DNA of 64,000 nt from Sorghum bicolor (GCF_000003195.3 NC_012877.2:17601344-17665343), one strand, 5' to 3'; shown: positions 21,284 through 32,840, numbered from the stretch's first letter. Translations and numbers: made by a program. The notes: generated from the letters alone by a model not told the origin.

Positions 21284-24200
21284 CTATGTGTTAAGCAGCG
21301 TCTGGATTGCCGATATAGCGCGTAGCCGAATTTGGTTGGCTGCTTCTATCTCCTTGATGTCATCATCGGCAGAACCTTCTATCGGCTTCAGCTTCTTCTT
21401 CAGTTGAAGTGCCTTGCGACCATGAGCATTTCGCTCGTGCTCAAGAAGCCTGATGGTCTCTGGCAATTGGCTCTCTTCCTGTTGGGCTTGGGACAGAGCG
21501 TTCTCCACTTCCTTGAGCTCCGCCAACAGAGATTCTTTTCTTACCGATAGATCGGATATCTTCTGCTTCAGTGTGTCTCCAGAAGATCTCAGGATACCGA
21601 TGTTCTTGTGCTTCTCATCGGTCAAAAGCTTCTCTTTCCTCATTTCATCGGAGAGTTGAGTCTGAGCGGCTCTATCGGCAAGACGCCGAGAAGCTCTCTG
21701 GTACTGCAGCTAGCGACTCTCTAGATGAGCGGCTTGGAACAGGATTTCTTCAACGTCGGCTGGGATTTGGCCTCTGAGAGTTCTGAACAGGGTCTTGGTA
21801 GGGTCGGAATCATCAACCAATTGCGCTGTGTCCTGGTGAAGGAGAGCTGACAATTCTTCCAGCCTGACCCTGATCTCTGCCGATGTGATGCCGACTGTCT
21901 GAGAAGAGCTTGCTTCTTCACCTTCTTCTTCAGAGAGATCGATGGCGAAGGAGAACAGGCTATCGGGAGAATCTTGTTCCTGGGAGGGAAAGTAAAATTA
22001 GCTCATATTCAGAGAATCGGCAAATAATGCTAACGGTAAACGGTGACTTACTTGCTTCAAGGCGATCTCTTGTCTTTGACTGAGAAGTGCTGACGGAGCT
22101 GCAGGCTGATCGGCCAAAGATGCCGATGGAACTAAAGGTTGATCGGCTGAGATTGCCGATGGAACGATATCAACTGAAAGAAGACAAGAGGAGTTATGAG
22201 ACTAAATGAGAATAAGTTCATCGGTAGCGATATTGTTAAAGTATGTTACCTGGAGGAGGAACAACGGTTGTCTGAATCGGGAGAACTGCCGATGGTATAA
22301 CTGGACCCACCGGGCCAGTTGTTTGTTCACCCATGTCAGCTGATGTATCTTCTGTTTGAGATCCTTCCTGCTGGGGTTCTTCTATCAGTGGTGCTTCCTG
22401 CATAGGTGGGGGAGATGGTGCTTGCTGTGGCTGGGCTTCTGGAGAAGAAGGAGAAGACTCCACCGGAATTGGAGACACCGGAGGAGGAGGGGGAGTTGCT
22501 ACCTTCTGGCGCTTTGTTCCAGTCTTAGCACCTGTGGTGCCCTTTCTCTTTGGTTGGCTAGACTGGGGGGCATCGGCACTTTCACGCCTGGCTTTTGCCG
22601 ATACGCCGGTTTGCTGCAATAACGAACAAGAGTTTATAAGCGTAAATATGGCCGATATAAAGATAGTCAGCATAAAGGAAAAGATTTGACAGATTGCCTT
22701 GAAAGCCCGCGCCAGAGTGAGGGTAGCTACCGTTGGTGATGTCTGGGTTCTCCTGGTGGTGACTTTCCTGAGACGCACACCCCGATGCACAATGGAAGCC
22801 AGGGTGGGAGCATTGTGGCCGATGGAAGAAATCAGGCCTGATGGAAACAAGTCGATCGGCTTGCCGCTCCTGCTAACCGATGGGGGGATGTTGTCAACCT
22901 GCAAAAAGAATACAAGGGTAAGCTACCGATGGAAATAGTATTGAGAAAATGAAACATTGGTTTGAGTTACTTACAGTGTCATCGGGAACTTCGTATTCGG
23001 AGTCAATCATGCCGCGGTATGAAAGTGCCGATCTGCAAAATAGATGCTCTTTCCATTCTGCCCACCATAACTTGTATGCCTGAGTGATAAAAGCAGCCGG
23101 AACCCATTCTGACAGATCTACATCTGTATCGGCGTTTGGTGGTAGTTGGGCTACTCGAATCCACTCAAGGAGGTTGTTGATGGTTTCTCTGGGTTTTATC
23201 ACATCGGCATAAGGAAGTGCAATCGGCAACTGGCCGAAAGCTAACTGGCGAGCTAATGCCGATGGATTGTAAAATTCATAAGTCTGAGGTGAGGTTTTTG
23301 TGCTACCAAAGAAATTCACTGGAATGATTCTGGGAGTTACAATTGCCATCTTCGCTTCATTATCCCTGTCGAGAGCTTCATCAAATGGATTGAAGGTCTG
23401 AGGGAGCATGCTATCTAGGTCATCATAAGCCAACCATGGTCGTTCGTCTCTGGCCAAACCCTCATACAGAGTCTGGAAGAATCGGCCGATTTGATCCGGA
23501 TTACTCCCTGAACCAGGTAGAACGATGACAGCTTCGCCAAAGTTCAAGGGGGCACGCGTTGCCGATTCCTCTTCACCCAACACATGGTTTTCGGCTATAT
23601 CTCTTGGGAAGTGCTGTGTGAACAAGTTGAAATCAAGGCGCTTATGTAGGTGCAGATTGAGCCACATATTAATAAACCACCAGGGGCCTCCCAAGTTGCT
23701 GATGGACTGGCCAAGCAGAAGTTTCTGGGCTACCTGATGAAGAAGATGGTAAACAGCGCCAAGCAAGTATTGGCCGAGAGGAAATTGGCCACCGTTAGCC
23801 AGTCTTTCTGCTGCCGATAGATAGACGGAAGTCGGCCCTGCCGATCGACCACAGAATACAAACTTGTCCAGCCACATGTTCAGAAAGGTGGTTTGTTCCT
23901 TTATGGTAACAGATCCTTTCCCACGGTACTTCTGGATGTACCCTGACCAACCGCCGATAGCGCGAGTCTCCACCTTGGCACTAGGGGCAGTATCAAAAAA
24001 ATGGGTGCTATCGGCAGAAGATATGTCTAGACTAGTAAGCATGGCTACATCGGCAAGGGTAGGAGAAGCAGGGCCGTGGCCAAAGGCAAAAGCATTAAGG
24101 GTGTGTGACCAAAAGTAGGATGCAGCTATCAGCAGTGACTCATTCCTATGCATATCGGCGATAGACAACCTAATGCATTGGGCTAGTTTCCATTCGCCCC

Positions 24201-24582
24201 ACTGAACTTCATAAGAATTGCTGACTCTCAAGAACCAGTCTTTCCACCCTACGGTAGGGCTAGGCCAAGAGCGGAAGGAATCTTTCCACAAATCTAACGA
24301 AAAATTTTCAGTTCTGAAGGGGATCCTGTTGGTTTCTGCGTTAATGAGTTCGGTTGGATCTGGATCTCGTAGAGGACCGAGACATTAGAGGTGTGGTTGA
24401 TCAGTGGGGATGACAATTTTATTGGACAATTCCTAGTGATTTTTGGGAATAAAAATAAATACAAAGAGGAAAGAAAAGGGAGATATTCAGTAAAATGAAT
24501 TGCGAATGAACAGGGATATGAAGGAAAAATACAGGAGACGGGGTGGAGATTTGACCTCAGGGACGACGAAGCCGACGGCCAT
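21284..24582 (-). pseudogene. Antisense plant-mobile-domain gene of element A (broken)
   Basis: Same six-exon structure as in B: exon 1 24,582-24,556, exon 2 24,432-22,975, exon 3 22,898-22,698, exon 4 22,613-22,250, exon 5 22,173-22,052, exon 6 21,979-21,284. Exon lengths are 27, 1,458, 201, 364, 122 and 696 nt. A TAA near 24,387 in exon 2 (CAA in B) and a TAG near 21,716 in exon 6 (CAG in B) destroy it. Exon 4 keeps the frame that B has lost. The exon 3 donor is GC (AAG|GCAATC). Confidence 0.75.
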
Positions 24583-24730
24583 CTTGCTGCGAAGAGAGCG
24601 TTTGGGGGCGCCGGAGTTGATGAAGAGGAGTACTTGTCGAAGATCTTGGGAGTTTTGGATGGCGCCGCCGCTGGAAAAGTAAAGTTGGGTAGTAGAATGG
24701 TGTGATGGGGAAGGAGTACCCGAGAAGGGA

Positions 24731-24740
24731 CTATTTATAG
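24731..24740 (-). promoter_or_regulatory. TATA box of the antisense gene (element A)
   Basis: The minus strand reads CTATAAATAG about 150 bp upstream of the ATG at 24,582. The region 24,583-25,207 is otherwise non-coding and rich in GCCGAT/ATCGGC. Confidence 0.55.
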
Positions 24741-25207
24741 GACAAAATGGGCAAGGGCAAATCTGACTTATCTCTTTGCCGCATCCGAGAAATCCGAGGG
24801 TACTCAGGTGGATATGGTAACTGTTCGCACGATAATCTAGGGATTGTGTAGGTGATTTGATGGGAAGCGATCATTATCTGAAGATATTTTACTATGCAAG
24901 ATCTCCTGGTCGGTCCATCGGCAACGTTCTATAACGGTCATATTGCCGATGGGCGGATAGAGGGGAAGTGACCGTTTGTGCGAATATCCTGGTCAGAACA
25001 TCGGCAGATCTTTGTAACGGTATTATTGCCAATGTACGGTTGAGAAGAAATGCCCGTTTAGGAAGTTGGGGATTTCGAGGAATCTGCGGAGGAATAGGAT
25101 CAGAGTTGTTCAGATTGAGGTTGTCGGTTACCGATTAGGAGCATTAATTGCGGGAGAAGGCATCATTACTGCAGAGAATTTCGGAGCATTAGTAGTTTTA
25201 TACTCCG

Positions 25208-25222
25208 AAACTGGGGGGCATG
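25208..25222 (+). other. Polypurine tract of element A
   Basis: AAACTGGGGGGCATG lies directly before the 3' LTR start at 25,223, the expected plus-strand primer position. Confidence 0.75.
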
Positions 25223-25922
25223 TGTTGACACCGTTTTTGGGCACGTGTCTAGGATGGCAGGATGAGGTGGCAGTACGATGTTTACGAGGTGAGTTGCCGA
25301 TAAGGATGGTTGCCGATGAAGGAGAAGTTGAACGTGACTAAGTCTACAGGCAGTGATATGACTGTGCCGATGGCTGGATAAGAAAGTCTGCCGATGACTA
25401 TGGCAAAGGGTCTGCCGATGATGCAAAGAGGGAGTCCGGGAGCTGCCGGTCGTTATGTGAGGGAGTTTCAGTTTGTCACGGGGGATAGTTTTGTTATTTC
25501 CTTAATTATTTACATCGTTTTGTATACGGATTCCGTATAGTTTGGAATTCGAATTCTAATCGTTTCTGGTTGTAGCTCTTTGAGCAGGGTATAAATATAG
25601 ACCCTAGGGCCTTGTAATGAGACATCTATCAATCAATCAAACACACGTTTTTACTCATATTCCAGCATCTACTTTTCGACGACTTCGTCATACTTTTTCC
25701 CTTTTATTACGAGTTCTTAGGAATTCGTCGACTTAAGCTCGGCGTGTTCTCAAGTTCCGCGTGAGTACCTCTTAGCCGTGACATCCGGGCGCATCGCTGT
25801 TGTCAGGACTAAAGTATTCGAGTTATCACCTTTGCCGATGGTAAGGTCAAATCGGCTGGCACGCCTTAACGTTTGAATCGGGTATTAGCCCTTTGTGTTT
25901 GCAGATCAGTTTTGCATCAACA
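25223..25922 (+). repeat. 3' LTR of element A
   Basis: 700 bp. By eye it differs from the 5' LTR at four single bases and no indels (about 0.6%), which indicates a young insertion. Confidence 0.9.
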
Positions 25923-25969
25923 ACTATATAGTCTAGCATTATCATAGTTAGTGCAAGCACACTTAGCAA

Positions 25970-26386
25970 TCATTGTGAGACAAGACTACGCCCATGCATA
26001 GTGATATTAGCAAGGTAAATGAGAAACATAGCAATCACTCCCCTGTAATAATATTGCTCTGCCAGCCCAATACACGAGAGGGGGACTATATAAGAATCAA
26101 TGAAGCTGTCACTATCACGAACTACCCCACGATCTGGCATATTGGGTACAATCGCAGATAAATACGGTATAAGCACCACGCCTACACAATATCTATCATT
26201 TACCCATGGATCCGATGGATAAACGCTATACGATCCTAAGCATGTATATAGATCCAATCTAACTAAGCCAAGTACATAACTATGATAAACTAAGAACAAT
26301 ATAATCTTGAATATAAGCAAGTAGAGCAAAGTCATAAGCAATATATTGAAGTAGAACAAAGTCATATTCATAATATTGAAGAACAA
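25970..26386 (-). other. 138-codon LTR open frame of E1, left LTR copy
   Basis: Open frame downstream of the minus-strand LTR TATA box, with a hydrophobic N-terminal half and a C-terminal stretch DSDSFIDSYIVPLSCIGLA. The same-length frame is present at 45,012-45,428 and, in the independently inserted E2, at 62,416-62,832. A diverged relative appears in the D LTR at 57,601-57,924 (DSDSFVDSYIV). No known family was recognised. It may be a real leader peptide or only conserved LTR DNA. Confidence 0.35.
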
Positions 26387-27046
26387 AGATAATTAGAAGA
26401 ACAGTTAGAAGCACAATTAGAGAATTACCAAGAATCCTCTTGACAGATCCGGAAACCAATCGAAGATTGACTCCTTCTAGTTCTAATCCTATGTAGCTAT
26501 GCTAATATAGATATCTAATTGATGTGGTGGCTCTAATCTTGATCAGAGGCTTCTTCTCCCTTGAGAATAATGAATTAGGGTTGAGAGGCTCTCTCCTCCA
26601 GGGGCCAGGGGGTCTGGTTTTATAGTCCCTTCAAGTGAATATGGGCCGTTGGATCAAACCGACATAGATAGTATGGTTTAGATTCATCCTTTAGGTCGGT
26701 GGAGATCTCCCACGAAGCAGAGTCCTGATTGGACTTAGGGAGGGGGCGGGCGCCCAGAGGGACAGGGCGGGCGCCCTGCCTCTGGCCCCGTTTCGTCTCC
26801 GCTTCGGTCTCGTGGCTTCTGGAGTCTTCTAGATGTAAGATAATTGCGCAGCACATTAATATCTCTATGTAATCCCGACGTGTGGGCCTTTCTTCCGTAT
26901 TTCCTGATAACCCCCTGCATAAATAGACAAACACCAAAACTCGTGGAATTCTGTCAGATAAAACCCTAAGTCTAGATGTTGATTTCATTTGGATCCTTTT
27001 CTTTGTTTATTTGATAATTAAATTTGATACTTAAGGATCGTCAACA

Positions 27047-28449
27047 AACTCCCCCAAGCTTACCTCTTGCTCGTCCCTGAGCAAGGATAGACTCAGTAAT
27101 GGATCAGAAGTTGTTGCAATATCTTTTAAAAATTGATGGTACACATGCTTTTAAATAAGATCTCATCTCTGAGTTAGAGTAAACTGTCAAGACTTAAAAC
27201 TTACTTACTTTACCTTTCACCATGGAACTTGTAACCGTCACTTCTGTCTTGAGTAGTTAAAAGATAGAACAGTCTAGTCAAGTGCCATGTCTCTTATTCT
27301 TGATCAGCTATAGCTCTGAAGTTTTTGTAGATTTTCAAATAAAACTCAGAGATTCCTTGTATGACTCTCTCAGATCTCTCTTTTGTGGTATTTCTGGATC
27401 CTTACCAAGGTAGTGATGGTATATGCCTTCTCTCAATAAGTATGTGGTATTTGTGGTATAAGGCATAGTGACATTGCCTTCTTCCTCACCCTGCTCTAAT
27501 AAGGCTTTAATATCTGGAGCTCATAGGTGGGAGATATAGTATACATACTTACAAGACAAGTATTGCATAGTCAAACCATGGATCCAAAGAAACAAGTCAA
27601 TAAGTTTAATCAAGATGTGCATGTGTGGCGAATGAATGGTGTATGGTGATGATGGTGGTAACAATGGTGGAAGTATAATTCTACTTTGCTCTTTGAGGGG
27701 ATACATACCTTCCTTGCTTTTTGAAACTTTATGAAAGGAGAATGAGATGCTCTATATTTTTCTTTTCTCTCAGGTGGGTATCTTGTACCCCTAATTCTAC
27801 TGTCGGACACTTGTCCATTTTTACCTCTCGTCTCACTTTTTCTTTTCTTTCGAGGTTCCGAGCACTTGCTCCTTTTTATTTCCTCGTATCTCTCTCTTTT
27901 TTTAGAGCACTCATCTCTTGAGATAATATAGCAAGTGGTAGTAACAAGATAACTTGAGCATTTATTTCACAAGGGAAAAACAGAAATATTTTTGGTTATT
28001 CCCTCCCGGATTAGGAGTAGAATATTTTTTTGGTGGTTCTGGAGATGGAAATGGATGGATATATGTGGATGGTACTTCCGGAGTAGAAGTAGCATGTATG
28101 AGTGAACGTGCAAGTGAAATCTTGATTTAACCAGATGACAAGCTCCTAGGGGTCTACACAGCTTGACCACACTCAATGCTCATAAGCAGTAAATAGTAAA
28201 TGTGTGGCTCAAAGTCTAGCAAGCATGTATATATGGCTGTGGTAGGAATTTAAACTCTCATCATATAGGAACTCATCATGCAACATTTTAAAGATTTTCA
28301 AAGATAAAATTCTCCATAATTCTAGCATCTCTAGGAATAGATAAACAGCAGCCCAACCTTCCCATATCGTATCCGTTAACAACTTAGACTTCAAATCAAG
28401 TTTTCATCCCACAAGTTTAGGTCTAGAGCAAGCTTTAAATTATAACAGT
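27047..28449 (-). other. E1 non-coding 3' internal region with polypurine tract
   Basis: The plus-strand AACTCCCCCAAGCTT at 27,047-27,061 is, on the minus strand, the tract AAGCTTGGGGGAGTT directly before the 3' LTR, the expected plus-strand primer. The remaining about 1.4 kb has only short open frames without recognisable domains. The same sequence begins E2's internal region at 63,494. 28,445-28,449 (ACAGT) is the left target duplication of B. Confidence 0.7.
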
Positions 28450-29145
28450 TGTTGACACCGTTTTTGGGCACGTGTCTAGGATGGCAGGATAAGGTGGCAG
28501 TACGATGTTTACAAAGTGGGTTGCCGATGAGGATGGTTGCTGATGAGGGAGAAGTTGAACGTGACTAAGTCCACAGGCAGTAATATGGTGCCGATGGCTA
28601 GATAAGAAAGTCTGCCGATGACTATGGCAAAGGGTCTGCCGATGATGCAAAGAGGGAGTCCGGAAGCTGCCGGTCGTTATGTGGAGGAGTTTCGGTTTGT
28701 CACGAGGGATAGTTTTGTTATTTCCTTAATTATTTGCATCGTTTTGTATACGGATTCCGTGTAATTTGGAATTCGAATTCTAATCGTGTCTGGTCGTAGC
28801 TCTTTGAGCAGGGTATAAATATAGACCCTAGGGCCTTGTAATAAAAAATCAATCAATGAATCAAACACACGTTTTTACTCATATTCCAGCATTTACTTTT
28901 CGACGACTTCGTCATACTTTTTCTTTTTGTTACGAGTTCTTAGGAATTCGTCGACTTAAGCTCGGCGTGTTCTCAAGTTCCGTGTGAGTACCTCTTAGCC
29001 GTGACATCCGGGCGCATCGCTGTTGTCAGGACTAAAGTATTCGAGTTATCACCTTTGCCGATAGCAAGGTCAAATCGGCTGGCACGCCTTAACATTTGAA
29101 TCGGGTATTAGCCCTTTGTGTTTGCAGACCAGTTTTGCATCAACA
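28450..29145 (+). repeat. 5' LTR of element B, followed by PBS
   Basis: TGTTGACACCG...GCATCAACA, 696 bp, TATA box GGTATAAATATAG near 28,811. The PBS region CATCTTTTGGCACGCCCAGTGGGAC follows at 29,146. Confidence 0.9.
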
Positions 29146-29192
29146 CATCTTTTGGCACGCCCAGTGGGACAGGATTCAAGATCAAGATCAAC

Positions 29193-32100
29193 ATGTCGAT
29201 CTCTGACCTCGATCAAGAGAACGTCATCCCCGTGACGGAGGCCAACCTCAAGGATGAGCAGAAGCAAGCTTTTGCCCAAGCCATGGAAGAGTTCAAGCAG
29301 CAATGCCTGAGGTCTTTCAGCATAAACAGGAGCGGCGAAGTGGTCCAGAAAGATGCACTGCCGGCACCACGGCAGGTTACCTTTGACGCCAATCCTGGCA
29401 AGCTTCAAGATATGGTTGACAATGCCATCAATCGAGCGTTGATTAACCAAGCTGGTGTACTGTCTAATACGGTTTTCAATGCCGTGGCAAGAACTTTCAA
29501 GGAAGGACAAATCCCACCAGATTATGTGGGCCCCTCCCATCATCAGCCAACGGCACCAGAGGTCACGGCTCCATCGGCTGCCTTGACGACTGCAAGTGCA
29601 CAATCTGCCGTCCCTCCAAGTACATCAGGGACTACTGGCGCACTATCTATGCCGATGACAACCAACCCACAAATTTCAGTTGGGCAGCATAAACTGACAA
29701 CAGATATGTTGGCATCGGCAATGTCAGGGTTGACTCTTCCTCCCAACTGGTGGGGTTACGGTATGCCTCCAGAGTTGACACCGGGAACATCACAAATAAC
29801 TGACATGAGGGGCAAAACTCCTATGACATCGGCACCTCCCAATGCGCCGGTGAACCAGAGTCCTCGGTATACCACAACTACTACTGCAAGGCCTCACACT
29901 GGAAATCCTCAAGATTCAATGTTCCAGATGCCCAACGCATCGGCAGAGTCAATGCTGATGCAACAGAGGTCTATGGCCCAGTCGGGGTATGTCAATTCAA
30001 CGACAGTACCCAATTACCAATCATCGGCAGCACCTATGCCGATGAACGCTAATAATGGATGGCTTGGACAGCAAGCCTTTCCACAATCGCCCCAGCAGAG
30101 TTACCAGACTACAGGGTTCCAGCAAGGGCAGGTCTATCCCGGGTTCCAAGGTCAGGGGATTCCCAACCAGCCAATGAATTTTGGACAGCAACTCGGGGGA
30201 CAGCCAATCGGTGGACAGCAGTTTGGTGGTCCGCAGATTGGAGGACAGGTGATCAATACAATGTTCCGTGCAGATCACGTCCCGAACAGACACGTGGAGG
30301 TTCGCCACCAAGTGCCAGATCCGCAGCCGCCTCATCGGCAAGATGCCGATGCATATTGGGCCGATAAGATTGCTGAAGTAATGAGGGAACAATTTGGGAT
30401 AAAACCCAAAGTCAACACTTATTCTTATCGGACACCGTATCCTCCCGCGTATGATTTGATCCCGCTTCCACATCGGTACAAGGTACCGGATTTTACAAAG
30501 TTTTCCGGGCAGGACGACACGTCAACCATGGAGCATGTCAACAGGTTCATCATTCAATGTGGAGAGGCTGGTAACAGGGACGAATTGAGGGTTCGTCTAT
30601 TTTCATCATCATTGTCTGGATCGGCCTTTACTTGGTTCATATCATTACCTCCCAACTCAGTAATTACTTGGGCCTATCTAGAGAAGCAATTCCACAAATA
30701 CTTCTTCTCGGGGGTTCATGAGAAGAAGATCACCGACTTGGTCAAGTTGAGGCAACGTAATGATGAGTCGGTTGAGGGTTTTGTGCAGAGGATACGAGAG
30801 GTCAAGAATAAATGCTATAGCTTGGTTCTGGATGATCGGCAGCTAGCCGATTTGGCTTTCCAGGGTTTGTTGCCACATATCAGGGATAAGTATGCCTCTC
30901 AGGAGTTCGAAAGTTTAAGTCATTTGGTGCAGAGGATTTCTGATCAAGACATCAAGCCTTTCGAGCCTAAAAGAGCATGGAATAGGAAAGTGTCATTTGT
31001 CGATGAAGCAACAAGCTCAGATTCTGATGAAGAACCAGTAATCGGCTTGGCAGAGTGGGTAAAAAACAAGAAGCCGATGTCTTGTCCTTTTGGGCAGAAG
31101 GAACCAGAGAAGTTTTCTTTTGACACCGCTAAGGCTGATAGGATATTTGACTTTCTACTTCAGGAAGGTCAGATCAAACTGTCACCTAACCATGTGATCC
31201 CATCGGCAGAAGAGTTGAAGAGGATGAGATATTGCAAGTGGCATAATGCAACTTCCCATGACACCAACGAGTGCAAAGTATTCAGACAGCAGCTGCAATC
31301 GGCTATAGAGTCAGGGAGAATCAAGTTTGACAGTTCCAAAGCCCAGAAGCCGATGAAGATAGACCAACATCCTTTCCCGACAAACATGTTGGATGCTAAG
31401 GGGAAGGCTAAGGTCTTAACATCGGAGACAGCTGAGAAGAGTGCATCGGTAGATCCTCAGCATCAAGTTACTACTGCCGATGCAAGAAGTAAGGGCTTGG
31501 TCCAGGAAGGAACTAGCTCAGGAAGGCCTCCTCGGTCTGGTATCGTCATAACTCATAGAAGGCCTCGAGAAAATTGGCAACAACGGGAAGATCGGTATCG
31601 GCGCCAGCAGGAAGATTATCGACGGGAAGAAGAAAGACGCCGACAGGAGTGGAATCGGCACAGGGATCATTGGAATTGTCCATTCTTCATCCATTGTTGG
31701 GAGGAAAATATCAAGCTTCCTACTGTCAGAGACTGCCCTGAGTGCAACGGTTATGATCGGTACGATGGGATCGATCGGCATTATCATGATGATGAACGGC
31801 GATTTAATGGGCCGATCAGAGGAAGGGTGTCAGTTCATGACCGGCTGGGGGGCAGATTTAGTGGGCACGACAGACTTAGTGACCGTGTCCAGTATTTTCC
31901 CAGGAACCAAGAAGAGCTCGAGGAAATGGCTGATGCGCGGGTTCCTGATGAATTCATATTTTGCAGGGATGCTAACACACATCGTATGGAGTCAAGGGAG
32001 AACCGACGCCCGACGGCAAGGCAAAGGCCACTTCCTCCATGGTGCCCTGGAGGATTAACCAAGACACAGAAAAGGAGATTGCAACGTGAAAGGCAAGAAG

Positions 32101-32840
32101 AGCTAAACAAGGGAGAGAACTCTGGAAGTCGGCAGCCGTCAGACACTAAGAGGGAAGGTCCATCGGCAGGCGTCAACATGGTCTTCATGTTGCCGATGGA
32201 GTTTCTTGCACCAGCCAGTGATGATGAGTTGGAATTTTCTGATCAGATAGCTCAGTTGGCTCTGGATCCGATGATGGCTATCTTTGAGAAACCTACCGAT
32301 GACGAGAGGCAGCATCTTAAAGCTCTGTTCCTCAAAGGAAGGGTTGATGGGCAGCCAATGACCAAGATCCTAGTTGATGGTGGAGCTGCTATTAATATTA
32401 TGCCATATGCAGTATATCGGAAGCTTGGGAAAGGGGATCAAGATTTGACCAAGACCGATATGATGCTCAAAGACTTTGAAGGAAACGTGTCTCCAGTCAA
32501 GGGGGCGATATGTGCAGAGTTGACCATCGGCAGCAAAACCTTGCCGACAACTTTTTTCGTGATCAGCGAAAAAGGTGCTTACAACTTATTATTGGGAAGA
32601 GATTGGATTCATGCCAATTGTTGTATCCCATCTACAATGCATCAATGCTTGGTTCAGTGGGTAGGTGACAAGATTGAGATTGTCCCAGGAGATTCTTCTT
32701 ATGTTATCGCATCGGCAGAAGCGGATACTTACGAAAGGACCAGGTGCATTTCAGGAGAAGTTTGGGAGAAAGATTTTCTCAAAGTTGTCGATTATGAGAT
32801 TCCACCGATCCAAGCAGTCGGTTCTGATGACGGTTTTTAA
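29193..32840 (+). CDS. Gag-protease polyprotein of element B (Tat lineage)
   Basis: 1,215 codons from the ATG at 29,193, chosen because an upstream in-frame ATG (29,118) lies inside the LTR. Residues about 150-370 are low-complexity, rich in Gln, Pro, Gly and Met. Residues about 430-600 are the capsid-type gag domain (YKVPDFTKFSGQDD, FSSSLSGSAFTWFISLPP). A zinc knuckle of CHHC type follows (C681, H684, H689, C694). A second Cys/His cluster lies near 829-851 (CPFFIHCW ... DCPECN) after an Arg/Glu-rich segment. The retropepsin domain has LVDGGAAINIM (D1062) and ends near LLGRDWIHA. The product forms particles and matures the polyproteins. The stop TAA shares its last A with the ATG of pol. All blocks have counterparts in A and C. 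Confidence 0.92.
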   Translation: MSISDLDQENVIPVTEANLKDEQKQAFAQAMEEFKQQCLRSFSINRSGEVVQKDALPAPRQVTFDANPGKLQDMVDNAINRALINQAGVLSNTVFNAVARTFKEGQIPPDYVGPSHHQPTAPEVTAPSAALTTASAQSAVPPSTSGTTGALSMPMTTNPQISVGQHKLTTDMLASAMSGLTLPPNWWGYGMPPELTPGTSQITDMRGKTPMTSAPPNAPVNQSPRYTTTTTARPHTGNPQDSMFQMPNASAESMLMQQRSMAQSGYVNSTTVPNYQSSAAPMPMNANNGWLGQQAFPQSPQQSYQTTGFQQGQVYPGFQGQGIPNQPMNFGQQLGGQPIGGQQFGGPQIGGQVINTMFRADHVPNRHVEVRHQVPDPQPPHRQDADAYWADKIAEVMREQFGIKPKVNTYSYRTPYPPAYDLIPLPHRYKVPDFTKFSGQDDTSTMEHVNRFIIQCGEAGNRDELRVRLFSSSLSGSAFTWFISLPPNSVITWAYLEKQFHKYFFSGVHEKKITDLVKLRQRNDESVEGFVQRIREVKNKCYSLVLDDRQLADLAFQGLLPHIRDKYASQEFESLSHLVQRISDQDIKPFEPKRAWNRKVSFVDEATSSDSDEEPVIGLAEWVKNKKPMSCPFGQKEPEKFSFDTAKADRIFDFLLQEGQIKLSPNHVIPSAEELKRMRYCKWHNATSHDTNECKVFRQQLQSAIESGRIKFDSSKAQKPMKIDQHPFPTNMLDAKGKAKVLTSETAEKSASVDPQHQVTTADARSKGLVQEGTSSGRPPRSGIVITHRRPRENWQQREDRYRRQQEDYRREEERRRQEWNRHRDHWNCPFFIHCWEENIKLPTVRDCPECNGYDRYDGIDRHYHDDERRFNGPIRGRVSVHDRLGGRFSGHDRLSDRVQYFPRNQEELEEMADARVPDEFIFCRDANTHRMESRENRRPTARQRPLPPWCPGGLTKTQKRRLQRERQEELNKGENSGSRQPSDTKREGPSAGVNMVFMLPMEFLAPASDDELEFSDQIAQLALDPMMAIFEKPTDDERQHLKALFLKGRVDGQPMTKILVDGGAAINIMPYAVYRKLGKGDQDLTKTDMMLKDFEGNVSPVKGAICAELTIGSKTLPTTFFVISEKGAYNLLLGRDWIHANCCIPSTMHQCLVQWVGDKIEIVPGDSSYVIASAEADTYERTRCISGEVWEKDFLKVVDYEIPPIQAVGSDDGF

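Larger units (their letters stand above)
13501..25927 (+). mobile_element. Element A: Tat-lineage Ty3/gypsy copy, complete but defective
   Basis: 12,417 bp between ACTAT duplications at 13,501-13,505 and 25,923-25,927. LTRs are 13,506-14,205 and 25,223-25,922 (700 bp each, four differences counted by eye). Order: LTR, PBS, gag-protease, pol, hairpin spacer, antisense PMD gene, PPT, LTR. Compared with B, it has three stop codons and two indels in the sense frames and two stops in the antisense gene, so it cannot make its own proteins. It lies inside the left LTR of E1. Confidence 0.92.
12972..27046 (-). repeat. 3' LTR of E1 (left copy), split by element A
   Basis: Two blocks, 12,972-13,505 (534 bp) and 25,923-27,046 (1,124 bp), sharing the 5-bp ACTAT duplication of A. 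Minus one TSD they sum to 1,653 bp, identical to the right LTR. On the plus strand it starts TGTTGGGTATTC and ends GATCGTCAACA. On the minus strand a TATA box (GACTATAAAACCAG) lies near 26,620-26,632, preceded by two GGGCGCCC-type palindromes at 26,742-26,778. Confidence 0.9.

Noticed and set aside
22236..22904. Antisense frame of A as one unspliced 222-codon gene
   Set aside because: It reads through a likely GC-AG intron encoding an implausible hydrophobic insert and begins inside exon 3, so the spliced model fits better.
26620..26988. 122-codon minus-strand frame in the E1 LTR (also 45,713 and 63,124)
   Set aside because: It spans the region upstream of the TATA box, including the GC palindromes, so it is unlikely to be transcribed as a coding unit. 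Its length varies between copies.
30021..30473. 150-codon minus-strand frame inside gag of B (also at 15,081 in A)
   Set aside because: It is opposite the repetitive Gln/Pro/Gly-rich gag region, has no recognisable domain, and is explained as a shadow of the gag frame.
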